The notes under the pieces: generated by a model | The model's database searches: none | The model's input: the letters and a program-made list of their open reading frames with translations, nothing else | What the model was told of the DNA's origin: nothing | Shown here: in pieces, positions 6,282-13,498 of the stretch | Layout: each line of letters begins with the position of its first letter | Numbering within the stretch: the first letter of the stretch is position 1 | Made by a program: the position numbers and the translations under genes | Source of the DNA: Candidatus Forterrea sp. | GTDB lineage: Archaea; Iainarchaeota; Iainarchaeia; Iainarchaeales; JAAZKV01 | Assembly: GCA_020717885.1 (NCBI GenBank) | Contig: DYDN01000012.1 | Coordinates: 1-15,158, forward strand | Reading direction: 5' to 3' | Length of the DNA stretch: 15,158 bases

Positions 6282-7584
6282 ATTCCTCTTCCTTTGGTTT
6301 ACTTTTTCTCAAAAACTTATCAAAAATAAATACTGCAATTATTACAATAATTAATCCCACAACTATTTTTATTACAACATCCTGCGTATTATCAATTGGG
6401 GTAGTGTTTGCCCCTTTTTGCATCACCGCTTTTGCAAAATTAGTGGCCTTTGTTGCGTAATCTTTAGCTTTCTCATATTCTGCTGTATTAAATCTTGAGG
6501 TTGCTCCGTTCCAGCTAGTGCTTAGTGCATCAACCGCATCCTGATCAACCCACTGCGCAGCATTCTCTTCTGAGAGTATTGCGCTTGCGGCTTTCTCAAG
6601 TGTTGTGAAACTTGGGTCAAGTTTTGCAAGTGTTGCGTTTTGTCCGTACATTAATTGCCATGCCTCATTTCGTAATCTTCTTGTTGCAAGGGTTTCCACA
6701 TAGCTATTGCTGTTCTTTGCGCTATTGAAAACAGATTCAATTATTGTTCGTAGCTGGTCGTTTTGGCTGAAGAATGTCGGGAGTCTTCTTGCGCTCACTG
6801 ACATGGTGAGTAATAATTGCAGACTCCTTTTTTGGTCAATGGTTAATTTGTTTGTTTGTAGCGCCCCTATCCCTTGATTTAGTTTGTTTATGTTGGTTTC
6901 TATTGCAGTGTAATCGCTTTTATAATTCTCGAGTTGGGTGAAAATATCCTTGTATGTGCTCTCGTAAGAATTTACTCCGTTTGTGTCAGGTGCTGCAAGG
7001 AATGTTTCCTCTTTTTTTCTTCCCGCTTCAACTTTATCCGCAATATCTTTGCTCTTGCTTGCTATTGCTTCAAGCTGGGACTGTGTTTCATCGGCGAGTT
7101 GTGTGAGTGCCGCTGCTTCCGAACCGAGTTTTGCTAGTTCAGTTTGTACAGTTATTACCCTGCCCATCATCTGAGTGAATTCGTTTTGCAAATCATAAAG
7201 ATAATTCTTTGTTGAGTAGGAATAAATCCAGTTCGCTGAGGAAGTGTTCTCTCTTAATTGCGTCATTTTTGTGAATACTATTGCGGCTTTTGTTAGTGCG
7301 CTTATTTCAATATCTCCTGCTGCAATTTTTTGGTCAGAGTCCTTTACTGGGATATAGCATGTAACACTATCCCCTTTGAGTGTTGCAACCACCAAGTACT
7401 TTGTATTCTGATAAGTTATCATTTCTTTTACTGCGCTAGCGCTTTCTCCGCTCATCATGTAATTATTCTGTATTGTGACTAGCGCAATTGCTTCATCCGC
7501 GGAGATTGCAAAACCTGCGCCCGCCAGTGATATTAGCAGTGCTAATAGCGCGGCAAAAACCGCAATCCTGATTTTGAATACCAT
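6268..7584 (-). CDS. secreted coiled-coil protein with C-terminal membrane anchor, unknown function
   Basis: This 438-residue protein has an N-terminal signal peptide (about residues 1-29, IRIAVFAALLALLISLAGAGFA) and a small mixed domain to about residue 95. A long Ala/Gln/Leu/Lys-rich helical region (about 130-270) is likely coiled coil. A C-terminal transmembrane helix (about 403-422, VVGLIIVIIAVFIFDKF) is followed by an acidic-basic tail. The bulk would lie outside the cell, anchored at the C-terminus, with the same topology as the overlapping downstream protein. The two may form a surface complex (inference). I recognise no family. A TATA box 25 bases before the ATG suggests a leaderless start of its own, 84 bases after valS. 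Confidence 0.72.
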   Translation of the reverse strand: MVFKIRIAVFAALLALLISLAGAGFAISADEAIALVTIQNNYMMSGESASAVKEMITYQNTKYLVVATLKGDSVTCYIPVKDSDQKIAAGDIEISALTKAAIVFTKMTQLRENTSSANWIYSYSTKNYLYDLQNEFTQMMGRVITVQTELAKLGSEAAALTQLADETQSQLEAIASKSKDIADKVEAGRKKEETFLAAPDTNGVNSYESTYKDIFTQLENYKSDYTAIETNINKLNQGIGALQTNKLTIDQKRSLQLLLTMSVSARRLPTFFSQNDQLRTIIESVFNSAKNSNSYVETLATRRLRNEAWQLMYGQNATLAKLDPSFTTLEKAASAILSEENAAQWVDQDAVDALSTSWNGATSRFNTAEYEKAKDYATKATNFAKAVMQKGANTTPIDNTQDVVIKIVVGLIIVIIAVFIFDKFLRKSKPKEEEYDEP

Positions 7585-7606
7585 GCAATAGTGAAGTAAA
7601 AGGGGG

Positions 7607-7614
7607 TATTAAAG
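7607..7614 (-). promoter_or_regulatory. TATA box of the two-gene surface-protein operon
   Basis: On the minus strand this reads CTTTAATA and is centred about 25-26 bases before the ATG at 7584. No ribosome-binding site is seen between them, so a leaderless mRNA is likely. Confidence 0.5.
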
Positions 7615-7668
7615 GGTTTCTTGCGGGCAAAAAACAAGTTCTCTTGGTGGATAAACTTAGTTTATTTC

Positions 7669-10065
7669 TTACTTCGCCTCAACAATTGATTCATTTCCCC
7701 TAAATTCCACTTTTTGTATATTGTGCATTGCTTTCAGCTCCGCTTCAACTGGCGCAAGTGTTTTGGGGGCAATTGCTTTCTTTACAGGATCCTTAAGCGA
7801 GAGCACAGCATCTTTTTTTGCTTTCCAAACAGCTGAATTAAACAAAACAAGTTCCGCCCCATTAAGTTTACTCTTCACCCCATTCATTTTTGGCCATGGT
7901 TTTGAGATAATTTCTTCTGTGAAGAGTTCTTTGTAAATGAATGAGGTCATTGCGGGATTTACTGGGTAGAGGAGCTCAAGTATTGTGCGAAGCGATTCGC
8001 GAAGAGTCTTTACAGCACCGTTTCTCTCTGCCTCGGAGAATTTTACTACAGGGTCATTATTGTATGCCCTTCTTTTCACTGTTTCAACATAGTGCGAAGC
8101 AAACTCATCTCTAACAAAATTAATTATTCTAACAACAGGGGTATGAAAATCATATTGCAGGTATCTTGTGTGTGCTTCTTCAACAAGTTTATCTACTTCA
8201 GCGAGCGCCCACTTATCTATTTCCATTAGTTCAGCATTTTTTTCCTGTTCTTTTGTCAGTTCAAACATTGAAACGAATTTAGAAACATTCCAAAGCTTCT
8301 CAAGGAGTTTTCCCGCGCCCTCAATTCTTTCCATTGAGCATCTAAAATCGTCCTTGTCAAGGTTTCCTTCTATTGCGCACCACATTCTAAATGCGCCTGT
8401 GCCGAGAGTCTCAATAATTTTTTGCGGGTCAAGTATGTTTCCCTTGCTCTTGCTCATTTTTGTTCCGTCATCAGTAACAATATGGTGGTGAATCCAAGCG
8501 TCCTTAAAAATTATTTTTCCTGTGAGTAAATAATCTTTCAAAAGAGTATAGTAGAGCCATGTTCGAACAATTTCTTTTCCTTGGGGTCTTAGCGAGCACG
8601 GAATATTCTTCTTATAGAATTCTGGGTGGCGTTCATATCCTAAAATGTATAATGGTGAAATGCTTGAGTCAAACCAAGTGTCAAATACTCTTTCATCTCC
8701 TCTAAATTCTGTTCCGCCGCATTTTTTGCATTTCCCTTTATATGCGTCTTTCCAAGGCTGAACATATTTTCCTTTCTCTGCAAGTGCGATTGTTCCGCAT
8801 TTTTTGCAGTACCAAGCAGGCACTTCAGTTGCATAGTATCTTCTTCGTGTGATTGGCCAATCAATTGAAACTGAGTCAATCCAATCAAGCAAAATCTGTC
8901 GTGACTGCGGAGCAAAAATATTTACTTTGTGAGCAATCTCTCTCATCTTATCCTTGTAATCCATTTGCTTGAGGTAATACTCAGGCATTTCAATAAACTC
9001 TATTGCAGTTCCACTTCTTTCGCTTATTGGTGTTCTGTGTGCTGCTGTTGGAGTGATTTTATCAAGAAGTCCTCGTGTTTTTAATTCCTCAATCATTTTT
9101 TCCCGCGCTTCTTTTATTTTCATTCCCTTCAAAAACCCTGCGTGCTCATTTAGTGTCCCATCTTTTCCTATCGCAACTTTACCTTTTATTCCCTGCTCCA
9201 TGAAGAAGCGTATATCCGCAAGGTCCCCGTAGGAGCACATCATTTCAAGTCCCGTGCCTTTGTCCATTAGCGCCGCTGGGTGGGATTTGCATTTTACTTC
9301 TTTATTGTAAATTGGGGTGAGTAAAGTCTTTCCTTCAAGGTGTTTGTATCTCTTATCTTCTGGATTAAATATTACCATTTCGCATGTGCAAATTAGTTCT
9401 GGTCTTGTGGTTCCGATAATTACTTTGTCTGCGGTTCCTTTTACTTTGAAAATAATATCATGAAAGAATCCCGGTCTGTCTTCGTAAATTATTTCCGCAT
9501 CGGCAATTGTTGATTGGAGTTTTGGGTCCCAGTTAACAACCTTGTTCGCTTCGTAAATTAGTCCCTTGTTGTATAGATCAATAAATGTTGCCTGCGTTAA
9601 TGCGCGGTATGAGGGTGAATCAGTTTGGTATATCTCCCCGATTTTCTCTCCTTCTTTCCATGAAGCAAACCCTATTCCGCATTTAAAGAATGAATCCATG
9701 CTTGTTGCGGTTGTTTCATTTAAGAGTTGTCTGCAGTACTCAAGTGCTTTTTCTCTTGTGATTTTTGTAAAATCAACTTTGTATTTTTTCTCCGCGCTTA
9801 TCTCAATTGGTAATCCGTTTTGGTCAAGCCCGAGCGGGAAAAGCACTTCCTCTCCAAGCATTCTCCTAAACCTTGCGATAAAATCCATTATCGCATAAGT
9901 GCTCGCGTGGCCCATGTGGATTGGTGAATTAATATATGGGGGCGGGGTATCAATTGAGTAAATAGTTTTCTTTGAGTGCTCATTAAATCCAAATGCGTTG
10001 CTATCTTTCCACTCTTTGTAAATCGCAAGCTCCATCTCTTTTGTAAATCTCTTTTCGTTAATCAT
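7669..10065 (-). CDS. valS: valyl-tRNA synthetase, archaeal type
   Basis: This class Ia synthetase charges tRNA-Val in the cytoplasm. The 798-residue protein shows the HIGH signature as HMGH (50-53) after PPPYINSP. The editing (CP1) domain begins around residues 175-225, with TTRPEL. The tail of the insertion reads DWPITRRRYYATEVPAWYC (402-420). Next come a zinc site of two CxxC pairs (C420/C423 and C446/C449) and KMSKS (536-540, in TDDGTKMSKSKGN). The anticodon-binding helical domain follows (about 600-740), and the C-terminus is short. ITRRRYYATEVPAWYC separates it from IleS and LeuS. A TATA-like CTTTAAATT (10105-10113, minus) implies a leader of about 15-20 bases. The gene stands alone, divergent from the pilin-like gene. 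Confidence 0.95.
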   Translation of the reverse strand: MINEKRFTKEMELAIYKEWKDSNAFGFNEHSKKTIYSIDTPPPYINSPIHMGHASTYAIMDFIARFRRMLGEEVLFPLGLDQNGLPIEISAEKKYKVDFTKITREKALEYCRQLLNETTATSMDSFFKCGIGFASWKEGEKIGEIYQTDSPSYRALTQATFIDLYNKGLIYEANKVVNWDPKLQSTIADAEIIYEDRPGFFHDIIFKVKGTADKVIIGTTRPELICTCEMVIFNPEDKRYKHLEGKTLLTPIYNKEVKCKSHPAALMDKGTGLEMMCSYGDLADIRFFMEQGIKGKVAIGKDGTLNEHAGFLKGMKIKEAREKMIEELKTRGLLDKITPTAAHRTPISERSGTAIEFIEMPEYYLKQMDYKDKMREIAHKVNIFAPQSRQILLDWIDSVSIDWPITRRRYYATEVPAWYCKKCGTIALAEKGKYVQPWKDAYKGKCKKCGGTEFRGDERVFDTWFDSSISPLYILGYERHPEFYKKNIPCSLRPQGKEIVRTWLYYTLLKDYLLTGKIIFKDAWIHHHIVTDDGTKMSKSKGNILDPQKIIETLGTGAFRMWCAIEGNLDKDDFRCSMERIEGAGKLLEKLWNVSKFVSMFELTKEQEKNAELMEIDKWALAEVDKLVEEAHTRYLQYDFHTPVVRIINFVRDEFASHYVETVKRRAYNNDPVVKFSEAERNGAVKTLRESLRTILELLYPVNPAMTSFIYKELFTEEIISKPWPKMNGVKSKLNGAELVLFNSAVWKAKKDAVLSLKDPVKKAIAPKTLAPVEAELKAMHNIQKVEFRGNESIVEAK

Positions 10066-10166
10066 AAACCCACGCTTTATTATTGAATAGAAGAAAAAGA
10101 AACAATTTAAAGTTAAGTATTGGTTTTTGGAGGGGGTTTATGACAAAATGCCCCACACTAGCAAGT

Positions 10167-10175
10167 TTTTATACT
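10167..10175 (+). promoter_or_regulatory. TATA box of the first LamG-pilin gene
   Basis: The T-rich TTTTTATAC is centred about 25 bases before the ATG at 10195. No Shine-Dalgarno sequence is present, which suits a leaderless message. Confidence 0.5.
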
Positions 10176-10194
10176 AAAAATCCTTCTTCATTTA

Positions 10195-11079
10195 ATGCAA
10201 AAATCATTTTCCCGCGCGCAGGGTGCGATTGAGTATTTGTTGATTATTGGTGCTGCTATTTTGGTTGTTGCGGTTGTGATTGTTGCGATTACTTCTTTAA
10301 GCGGTACTGGGAGAGGTCAGCTTGACTCGGGACAGGATTTTACTTCTGGCGCAACAGATTCGCTGAAGGATTTGACAGGGAATTATTTCAAGATTAATGG
10401 TTCGGCGCAGCTAAAGAGTACAATCGGCAATGGTCTTGTCGGTCTTTGGCATTTTGATGAGGGGGGCGGTTCAACAGCAAATAATTCTTATGGCGGTGCG
10501 GGATTTGGGGCAGTGTATAACCACACTTGGGGTGCTGGAAAGTGGAATACTTCTACAATTAATTTTAGTGGGGTAAACACTTATGTCTCTGTCCCTAACT
10601 CAGCATCATTAAGTCCGACGACAAGTGTGACATTATCGGCGTGGGTATATGCAAGGTCGCTTGCCAATGCTGGGCATGGTTATGGGGTGCTGTCAAAGGG
10701 TGATTCGGTTTTTAATGATGGGGATTATGAAATGCTGTTGCTTCAAACAAGTCCAACGAACTCAGTTTTTTTTAGGATAAGGGGGGCGTCTCCAACTTAT
10801 TTTAGTGCGGGGTCAATTCCATTAAATGCGTGGGCTTTTATCGCTGCAACTTATGATGACGCGACAAATGCGGCGGTAATTTATGTTAACGGTGTTCAAG
10901 TTGGGAATCAGGCAATGACTAACCCAATAATGCAGAATAACGGACCTCTAATTATTGGAGTTAGACACAATCAGCTGGGCGGAGGGTCTTTCTTTAATGG
11001 CTTTATTGAAGAGCCAGCTGTTTGGAACCGCGCTTTAAGTGCACAGGAAATACTTGATTTATATAATGCGGGCAGCTAA
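10195..11079 (+). CDS. pilin-like surface protein: class III signal peptide plus LamG domain
   Basis: The N-terminus SRAQGAIEYLLIIGAA is a class III archaeal signal peptide. Cleavage by an EppA/FlaK-type prepilin peptidase is expected between A8 and Q9. Glutamate follows at +5 of the mature protein, and then a hydrophobic assembly helix (about 14-35). Residues about 78-292 form a LamG/concanavalin-like beta-sandwich, beginning GLVGLWHFDE and ending FNGFIEEPAVWNRALSAQEILDLYN. Such domains bind carbohydrate or ligands and often calcium. The protein is therefore probably a pilus or surface subunit carrying a large adhesive head (294 residues against the usual ~60-150 for pilins). A close paralogue lies at 11687-12529. 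Confidence 0.88.
   Translation: MQKSFSRAQGAIEYLLIIGAAILVVAVVIVAITSLSGTGRGQLDSGQDFTSGATDSLKDLTGNYFKINGSAQLKSTIGNGLVGLWHFDEGGGSTANNSYGGAGFGAVYNHTWGAGKWNTSTINFSGVNTYVSVPNSASLSPTTSVTLSAWVYARSLANAGHGYGVLSKGDSVFNDGDYEMLLLQTSPTNSVFFRIRGASPTYFSAGSIPLNAWAFIAATYDDATNAAVIYVNGVQVGNQAMTNPIMQNNGPLIIGVRHNQLGGGSFFNGFIEEPAVWNRALSAQEILDLYNAGS
11058..11067 (+). promoter_or_regulatory. TATA box inside the pilin gene end, for the acylphosphatase
   Basis: TTTATATAAT lies within the last codons of the first LamG-pilin gene, about 28 bases before the acylphosphatase ATG at 11091. It may give that gene an independent leaderless transcript. Confidence 0.4.
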
Positions 11080-11090
11080 TAATTCTTTTT

Positions 11091-11369
11091 ATGCAAAAAA
11101 CATTTTTAGTAAATTTTTTTGGGTGCGTACAGGGAATTGGTTTTCGTTCGCTTGTTGTTAGCGAGGCGAATAAGCGCAAGATTTTTGGCTGGGTAAAAAA
11201 TTCCCTCAAGCGCGATTTAGTTGAAGCGTGTTTTTTTGGCGAAGAGAAAAAAGTTTTTGAGTTAATTGAGAATTTGAAAAAGAATCAGGGAATGGTGCGA
11301 GTGGATAGGACTATTGTTGAAGAAATAAATAATTCGGTGGGATTTGTTGATTTTAGAGTGAAGTATTGA
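11091..11369 (+). CDS. acylphosphatase
   Basis: This 92-residue protein is normal in length for the family, which hydrolyses carboxyl-phosphate bonds in the cytoplasm. The signature loop is GCVQGIGFR (11-19), with catalytic arginine R19. The second catalytic residue, asparagine N37, sits in GWVKN (33-37). The later segment (VEACFFGEEKKVFELIENLKK) matches the usual strand-helix order. The second motif usually reads GxVxNxxDG; here the stretch after the asparagine (SLKRDL) lacks the DG pair, a mild departure. It starts 11 bases after the first pilin gene but seems to have its own TATA box. A functional link with the pilin is not evident. Confidence 0.88.
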   Translation: MQKTFLVNFFGCVQGIGFRSLVVSEANKRKIFGWVKNSLKRDLVEACFFGEEKKVFELIENLKKNQGMVRVDRTIVEEINNSVGFVDFRVKY

Positions 11370-11435
11370 GATTTTTCCTTCTTAAGGAAGTTTAAATGCC
11401 TTTTTGTTTCCTTTATTTGTATTGCCAAAGGCGAT

Positions 11436-11574
11436 GGGGTTATAGTATACCGGCAGTACGAACGGCTCCAGTCCGCCCTTTTTCTTTTCTAAAGAAAAGA
11501 AAAAGTGCAGGTTGCCCAAAAAGAAAAGAAACGGAAGTTACCGTTAAGACGGGGTTCGATTCCCCGTAACCCCA
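11436..11574 (+). tRNA. trnW: tRNA-Trp (anticodon CCA) with a 68-base archaeal intron
   Basis: The acceptor stem is GGGGTTA (11436-11442) with TAACCCC (11567-11573), and the discriminator is A at 11574. The D stem is GTAT/GTAC (11445-11448/11456-11459), including one T-G wobble, with a 7-base loop holding GG. The anticodon stem is AACGG (11461-11465) with CCGTT (11541-11545). The loop is CTCCAG (11466-11471) plus A 11540, giving anticodon CCA at 11468-11470. The T arm is CGGGG TTCGATT CCCCG (11550-11566). The intron is 11472-11539, at position 37/38, the usual archaeal site. The 3' CCA is not encoded. A TATA-like tttaaat lies near 11390. All stems are intact, so the gene is probably functional. 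Confidence 0.92.
11472..11539 (+). other. tRNA-Trp intron with a purine/pyrimidine hairpin
   Basis: The 68-base intron contains a perfect 13-bp hairpin: CTTTTTCTTTTCT (11478-11490) with AGAAAAGAAAAAG (11493-11505), loop AA. A second purine tract (11520-11531) repeats AAAGAAAAGAAA and could pair with the same pyrimidine arm instead. The expected bulge-helix-bulge is imperfect. CTCC (11466-11469) against GAAG (11534-11537) gives three of four pairs, or alternatively TCCG (11472-11475) pairs with CGGA (11532-11535). Confidence 0.8.
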
Positions 11575-11655
11575 TTTTGAGTTAGGGTTCGAACGAGTAC
11601 CCCGCGGGTATGAGTTGCCTCAACCAGCAGGTTGAGTGCATTCCCCGTAACCCCA
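11575..11655 (+). repeat. partial duplicate of the tRNA-Trp 3' end with a 47-base structured insert
   Basis: The last 16 bases of the tRNA gene (ATTCCCCGTAACCCCA, 11559-11574) recur exactly at 11640-11655. The T-loop stretch GGGTTCGA of the tRNA also recurs at 11585-11592. Together they form a copy of the T arm and acceptor end, split by 47 bases (11593-11639). The insert holds two perfect hairpins: TACCC/GGGTA (11598-11602/11606-11610) and CTCAACC/GGTTGAG (11619-11625/11630-11636). The surrounding 11370-11435 stretch holds only a possible TTCCTT/AAGGAA terminator hairpin and the tRNA promoter. Confidence 0.75.
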
Positions 11656-11659
11656 CATT

Positions 11660-11668
11660 TTTATATTA
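11660..11668 (+). promoter_or_regulatory. TATA box of the second LamG-pilin gene
   Basis: TTTATATTA lies about 23 bases before the ATG at 11687, directly after the tRNA-end duplicate. No Shine-Dalgarno sequence is seen. Confidence 0.5.
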
Positions 11669-11686
11669 GAAACTCCTTTCTTTTGC

Positions 11687-12529
11687 ATGGTTTTTTTTTC
11701 TCGTGCTCAGGGTGCGATTGAGTATTTACTCATTATTGGAGCGGCAATTATTGTTGTTGCTGTAGTAATTGTTGCGATTACTTCTGTTTCAAGTTCTGGG
11801 AAAACACAATTGAATTCAGCAGGGGCTTCTCATGCGATTGATCCCTTGAAGGAAGCGAGCGGGAATTACATAAAAATTAGTGATTATTATTATCCAAAAT
11901 CTGATATTGGGAGTGGGTTAGTCGGTCTTTGGCATTTTGATGAAAAGGATGGCTCCAATAATTTGCTTGAATCTGTTTCGAAGACTTATGCAGGGCAGCT
12001 AACTGGTGGCGCGGCTCTTTCCTCAACCAGTAAGTGGGGGAGTGCCTTGTATGTTACAGGGGGTCAATATGTTACTGGGTTAAAATCTCTGCCGACAACT
12101 GGTCCTTTAACGTTTTCCGCATGGGTGTATCCAGCTTCTTTGTCTAATTCAACCCTGTTCAATAATAATGGATATAGGTTTATTGTAAATTCTGCAAATA
12201 TGTTTTATTTATCATATGGCCCACATGATTGTTTTGGAGGGGGAATTCCAGTGGGAAAATGGTCAAATGTAGTTTTTGTTGTGGGCGGAGCAACAGCTGG
12301 GTCAAGCTTGACTGCTTATGTAAATGGGGTGCCTTCGGCTAATGGCTCTTGTCGTACTACTCTTTCAGCAACAATGACTTCTCATCCATCTGATCAAACG
12401 TTTATTTTTGGTAAAGATTATCATATCGGGGGGGGAACAGTATGGGATGGGTATATTGATGAAGTTGCAATTTGGAACCGCGCTTTGAGTGATTCTGAAA
12501 TTCAAACGCTCTACAATAATTCGCAATAA
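11687..12529 (+). CDS. pilin-like surface protein: class III signal peptide plus LamG domain (paralogue)
   Basis: This 280-residue protein begins MVFFSRAQGAIEYLLIIGAA, with predicted prepilin-peptidase cleavage between A7 and Q8, followed by the hydrophobic assembly helix. The LamG sandwich spans about residues 75-278 (GLVGLWHFDEKDG to WDGYIDEVAIWNRALSDSEIQTLYN). It is a clear paralogue of the protein encoded at 10195-11079. The signal region is nearly identical and shares 19 identical bases (cagggtgcgattgagtatt), while the middle of the LamG head has diverged strongly, including a CFGGG insertion and two cysteines. This pattern suits gene duplication with diversification of the exposed head. 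It is expected to work in the same pilus or surface layer. Confidence 0.88.
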   Translation: MVFFSRAQGAIEYLLIIGAAIIVVAVVIVAITSVSSSGKTQLNSAGASHAIDPLKEASGNYIKISDYYYPKSDIGSGLVGLWHFDEKDGSNNLLESVSKTYAGQLTGGAALSSTSKWGSALYVTGGQYVTGLKSLPTTGPLTFSAWVYPASLSNSTLFNNNGYRFIVNSANMFYLSYGPHDCFGGGIPVGKWSNVVFVVGGATAGSSLTAYVNGVPSANGSCRTTLSATMTSHPSDQTFIFGKDYHIGGGTVWDGYIDEVAIWNRALSDSEIQTLYNNSQ

Positions 12530-12558
12530 TTAGTTTCTAATTCTGAACGATTCACTTT

Positions 12559-13326
12559 TTACTTGATGTATGCATAGTTCTCTTTTTTCTTTTCCATTAG
12601 TTCGCCCTCTTCTTTTAAGAATTCACAAATGATTTTTGCGAGGCGTTTTGAAATATTTACTGCGCGCGCAATTTCCTCAAGTGTTTGCGGATTTTTTTGT
12701 ATTAGCGCGGAAATTATTTTGTTTATGTGTGCCCCAAGCAAAGCATTTTCAATTAAATAATAATTCCCGTCAAAGCTCTTTATTCCGCGCAAAATTCCTT
12801 CCTTTATTTGTTTGTGATAAGAGTACGAAGCATTTGCTGCTACGTCTTTTCCGCGTATTATGAGGAAGCCGTCTTTCTCAATTGTGTATTCTTTGTATTC
12901 TTTTTCCGGTGCGCCAAAATCCTCTGACCCCTTTTTTTCTCTATGACTTTCTTTTAGTTCATCATCTTTTACTCTATAAACGCCTTTCTTATAAGATTCA
13001 TTTAATTTGAAAACATAAACTTTTTCTGTTGCAACTAGTTCAAGTAATGCTTTTTTTTGTTTCTCATTTAGAGTTGCCTCAAACTTTCCCTCAACTAATT
13101 CGCTTAATTTTCCTTTCCTAATCAACCCAATCACTTGCTGTTTTTCATCTTCAAGCGCGGGTACTTGTACGCACACTTGCTTGCCCTCTTTTTTTCCAAT
13201 AATTGTTTTATCTATTACCAAAAATATTCCTTTATCATTTGGGATAATATCAAATTCCATTCCTTCTCCAAGCAGCGCTGCCTCTTCATCACTTAGAATA
13301 AGACTTTTCTTAATTACTTTTGCCAT
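12559..13326 (-). CDS. winged-helix-like protein of unknown function
   Basis: This 255-residue charged, soluble protein has a beta-rich N-terminal half (EGMEFDIIPNDKGIFLVIDKTII). A Glu/Lys-rich linker follows (about 125-150), then a middle segment (EKDGFLIIRGKDVA). The C-terminal helical region (about 205-245, IISALIQKNPQTLEEIARAVNISKRLAKIICEFLKEEGEL) has the spacing of a winged helix-turn-helix. It may be a transcription regulator or nucleic-acid-binding protein, but I cannot name a family. A TATA box (ATTTAAATA on the minus strand, 13350-13358) lies about 28 bases from the ATG, pointing to a leaderless message. The gene is convergent with the second LamG-pilin gene and divergent from the AbiE-like pair. 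Confidence 0.68.
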   Translation of the reverse strand: MAKVIKKSLILSDEEAALLGEGMEFDIIPNDKGIFLVIDKTIIGKKEGKQVCVQVPALEDEKQQVIGLIRKGKLSELVEGKFEATLNEKQKKALLELVATEKVYVFKLNESYKKGVYRVKDDELKESHREKKGSEDFGAPEKEYKEYTIEKDGFLIIRGKDVAANASYSYHKQIKEGILRGIKSFDGNYYLIENALLGAHINKIISALIQKNPQTLEEIARAVNISKRLAKIICEFLKEEGELMEKKKENYAYIK

Positions 13327-13349
13327 AAAGAAGAACTAGAAGAAAAGAG

Positions 13350-13358
13350 TATTTAAAT
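13350..13358 (-). promoter_or_regulatory. TATA box of the winged-helix-like gene
   Basis: ATTTAAATA on the minus strand is centred about 28 bases before the ATG at 13326, with no ribosome-binding site between. Confidence 0.5.
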
Positions 13359-13436
13359 CTCAGCACGAAGGTCGGCGGGTGACGAAACTCTAAAAGTTTT
13401 CTCTGTATGTTTTTAAGCATTTTTCTCATATTTTCA

Positions 13437-13481
13437 ATGAATTAACCATACATATATTTAAATATTGTTTTGGTTAATCAT
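13437..13481 (+). promoter_or_regulatory. palindromic promoter/operator of the AbiE-like pair
   Basis: An 8-bp inverted repeat, ATTAACCA (13441-13448) and TGGTTAAT (13471-13478), flanks a 12-base palindromic TATA element, ATATTTAAATAT (13454-13465). Both share the same centre (between 13459 and 13460), and 15 of the 19 half-site pairs match. With a one-base slip, the outer arms extend to ATGA-ATTAACCA and TGGTTAATCAT. A protein bound here would block TBP. AbiEi-type antitoxins are known to bind inverted repeats and repress their own operon. Confidence 0.65.
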
Positions 13482-13498
13482 ATGTTTATGTGGTTATT

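Noticed and set aside
8640..8915. Open frame of 91 codons on the minus strand inside valS
   Set aside because: It lies wholly within the well-supported valS gene in another frame, has low-complexity composition, and has no promoter or ribosome-binding site of its own. The many other frames overlapping valS and the surface genes were dropped for the same reason.
11003..11209. Minus-strand open frame across the end of the first LamG-pilin and the start of the acylphosphatase
   Set aside because: Both genes it overlaps have clear family motifs on the plus strand, so this is a shadow frame.
11584..11655. A second complete tRNA gene downstream of tRNA-Trp
   Set aside because: Only the T-arm and acceptor 3' sequences are repeated. 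No D arm, anticodon arm or 5' acceptor strand can be assembled on either strand.
11575..11657. Possible H/ACA guide RNA, because an ACA follows the GGGTT/AACCC pairing after the tRNA
   Set aside because: The fold is two separate hairpins inside a short stem rather than one hairpin with a pseudouridylation pocket and kink-turn, and the ACA is explained by the duplicated tRNA end.
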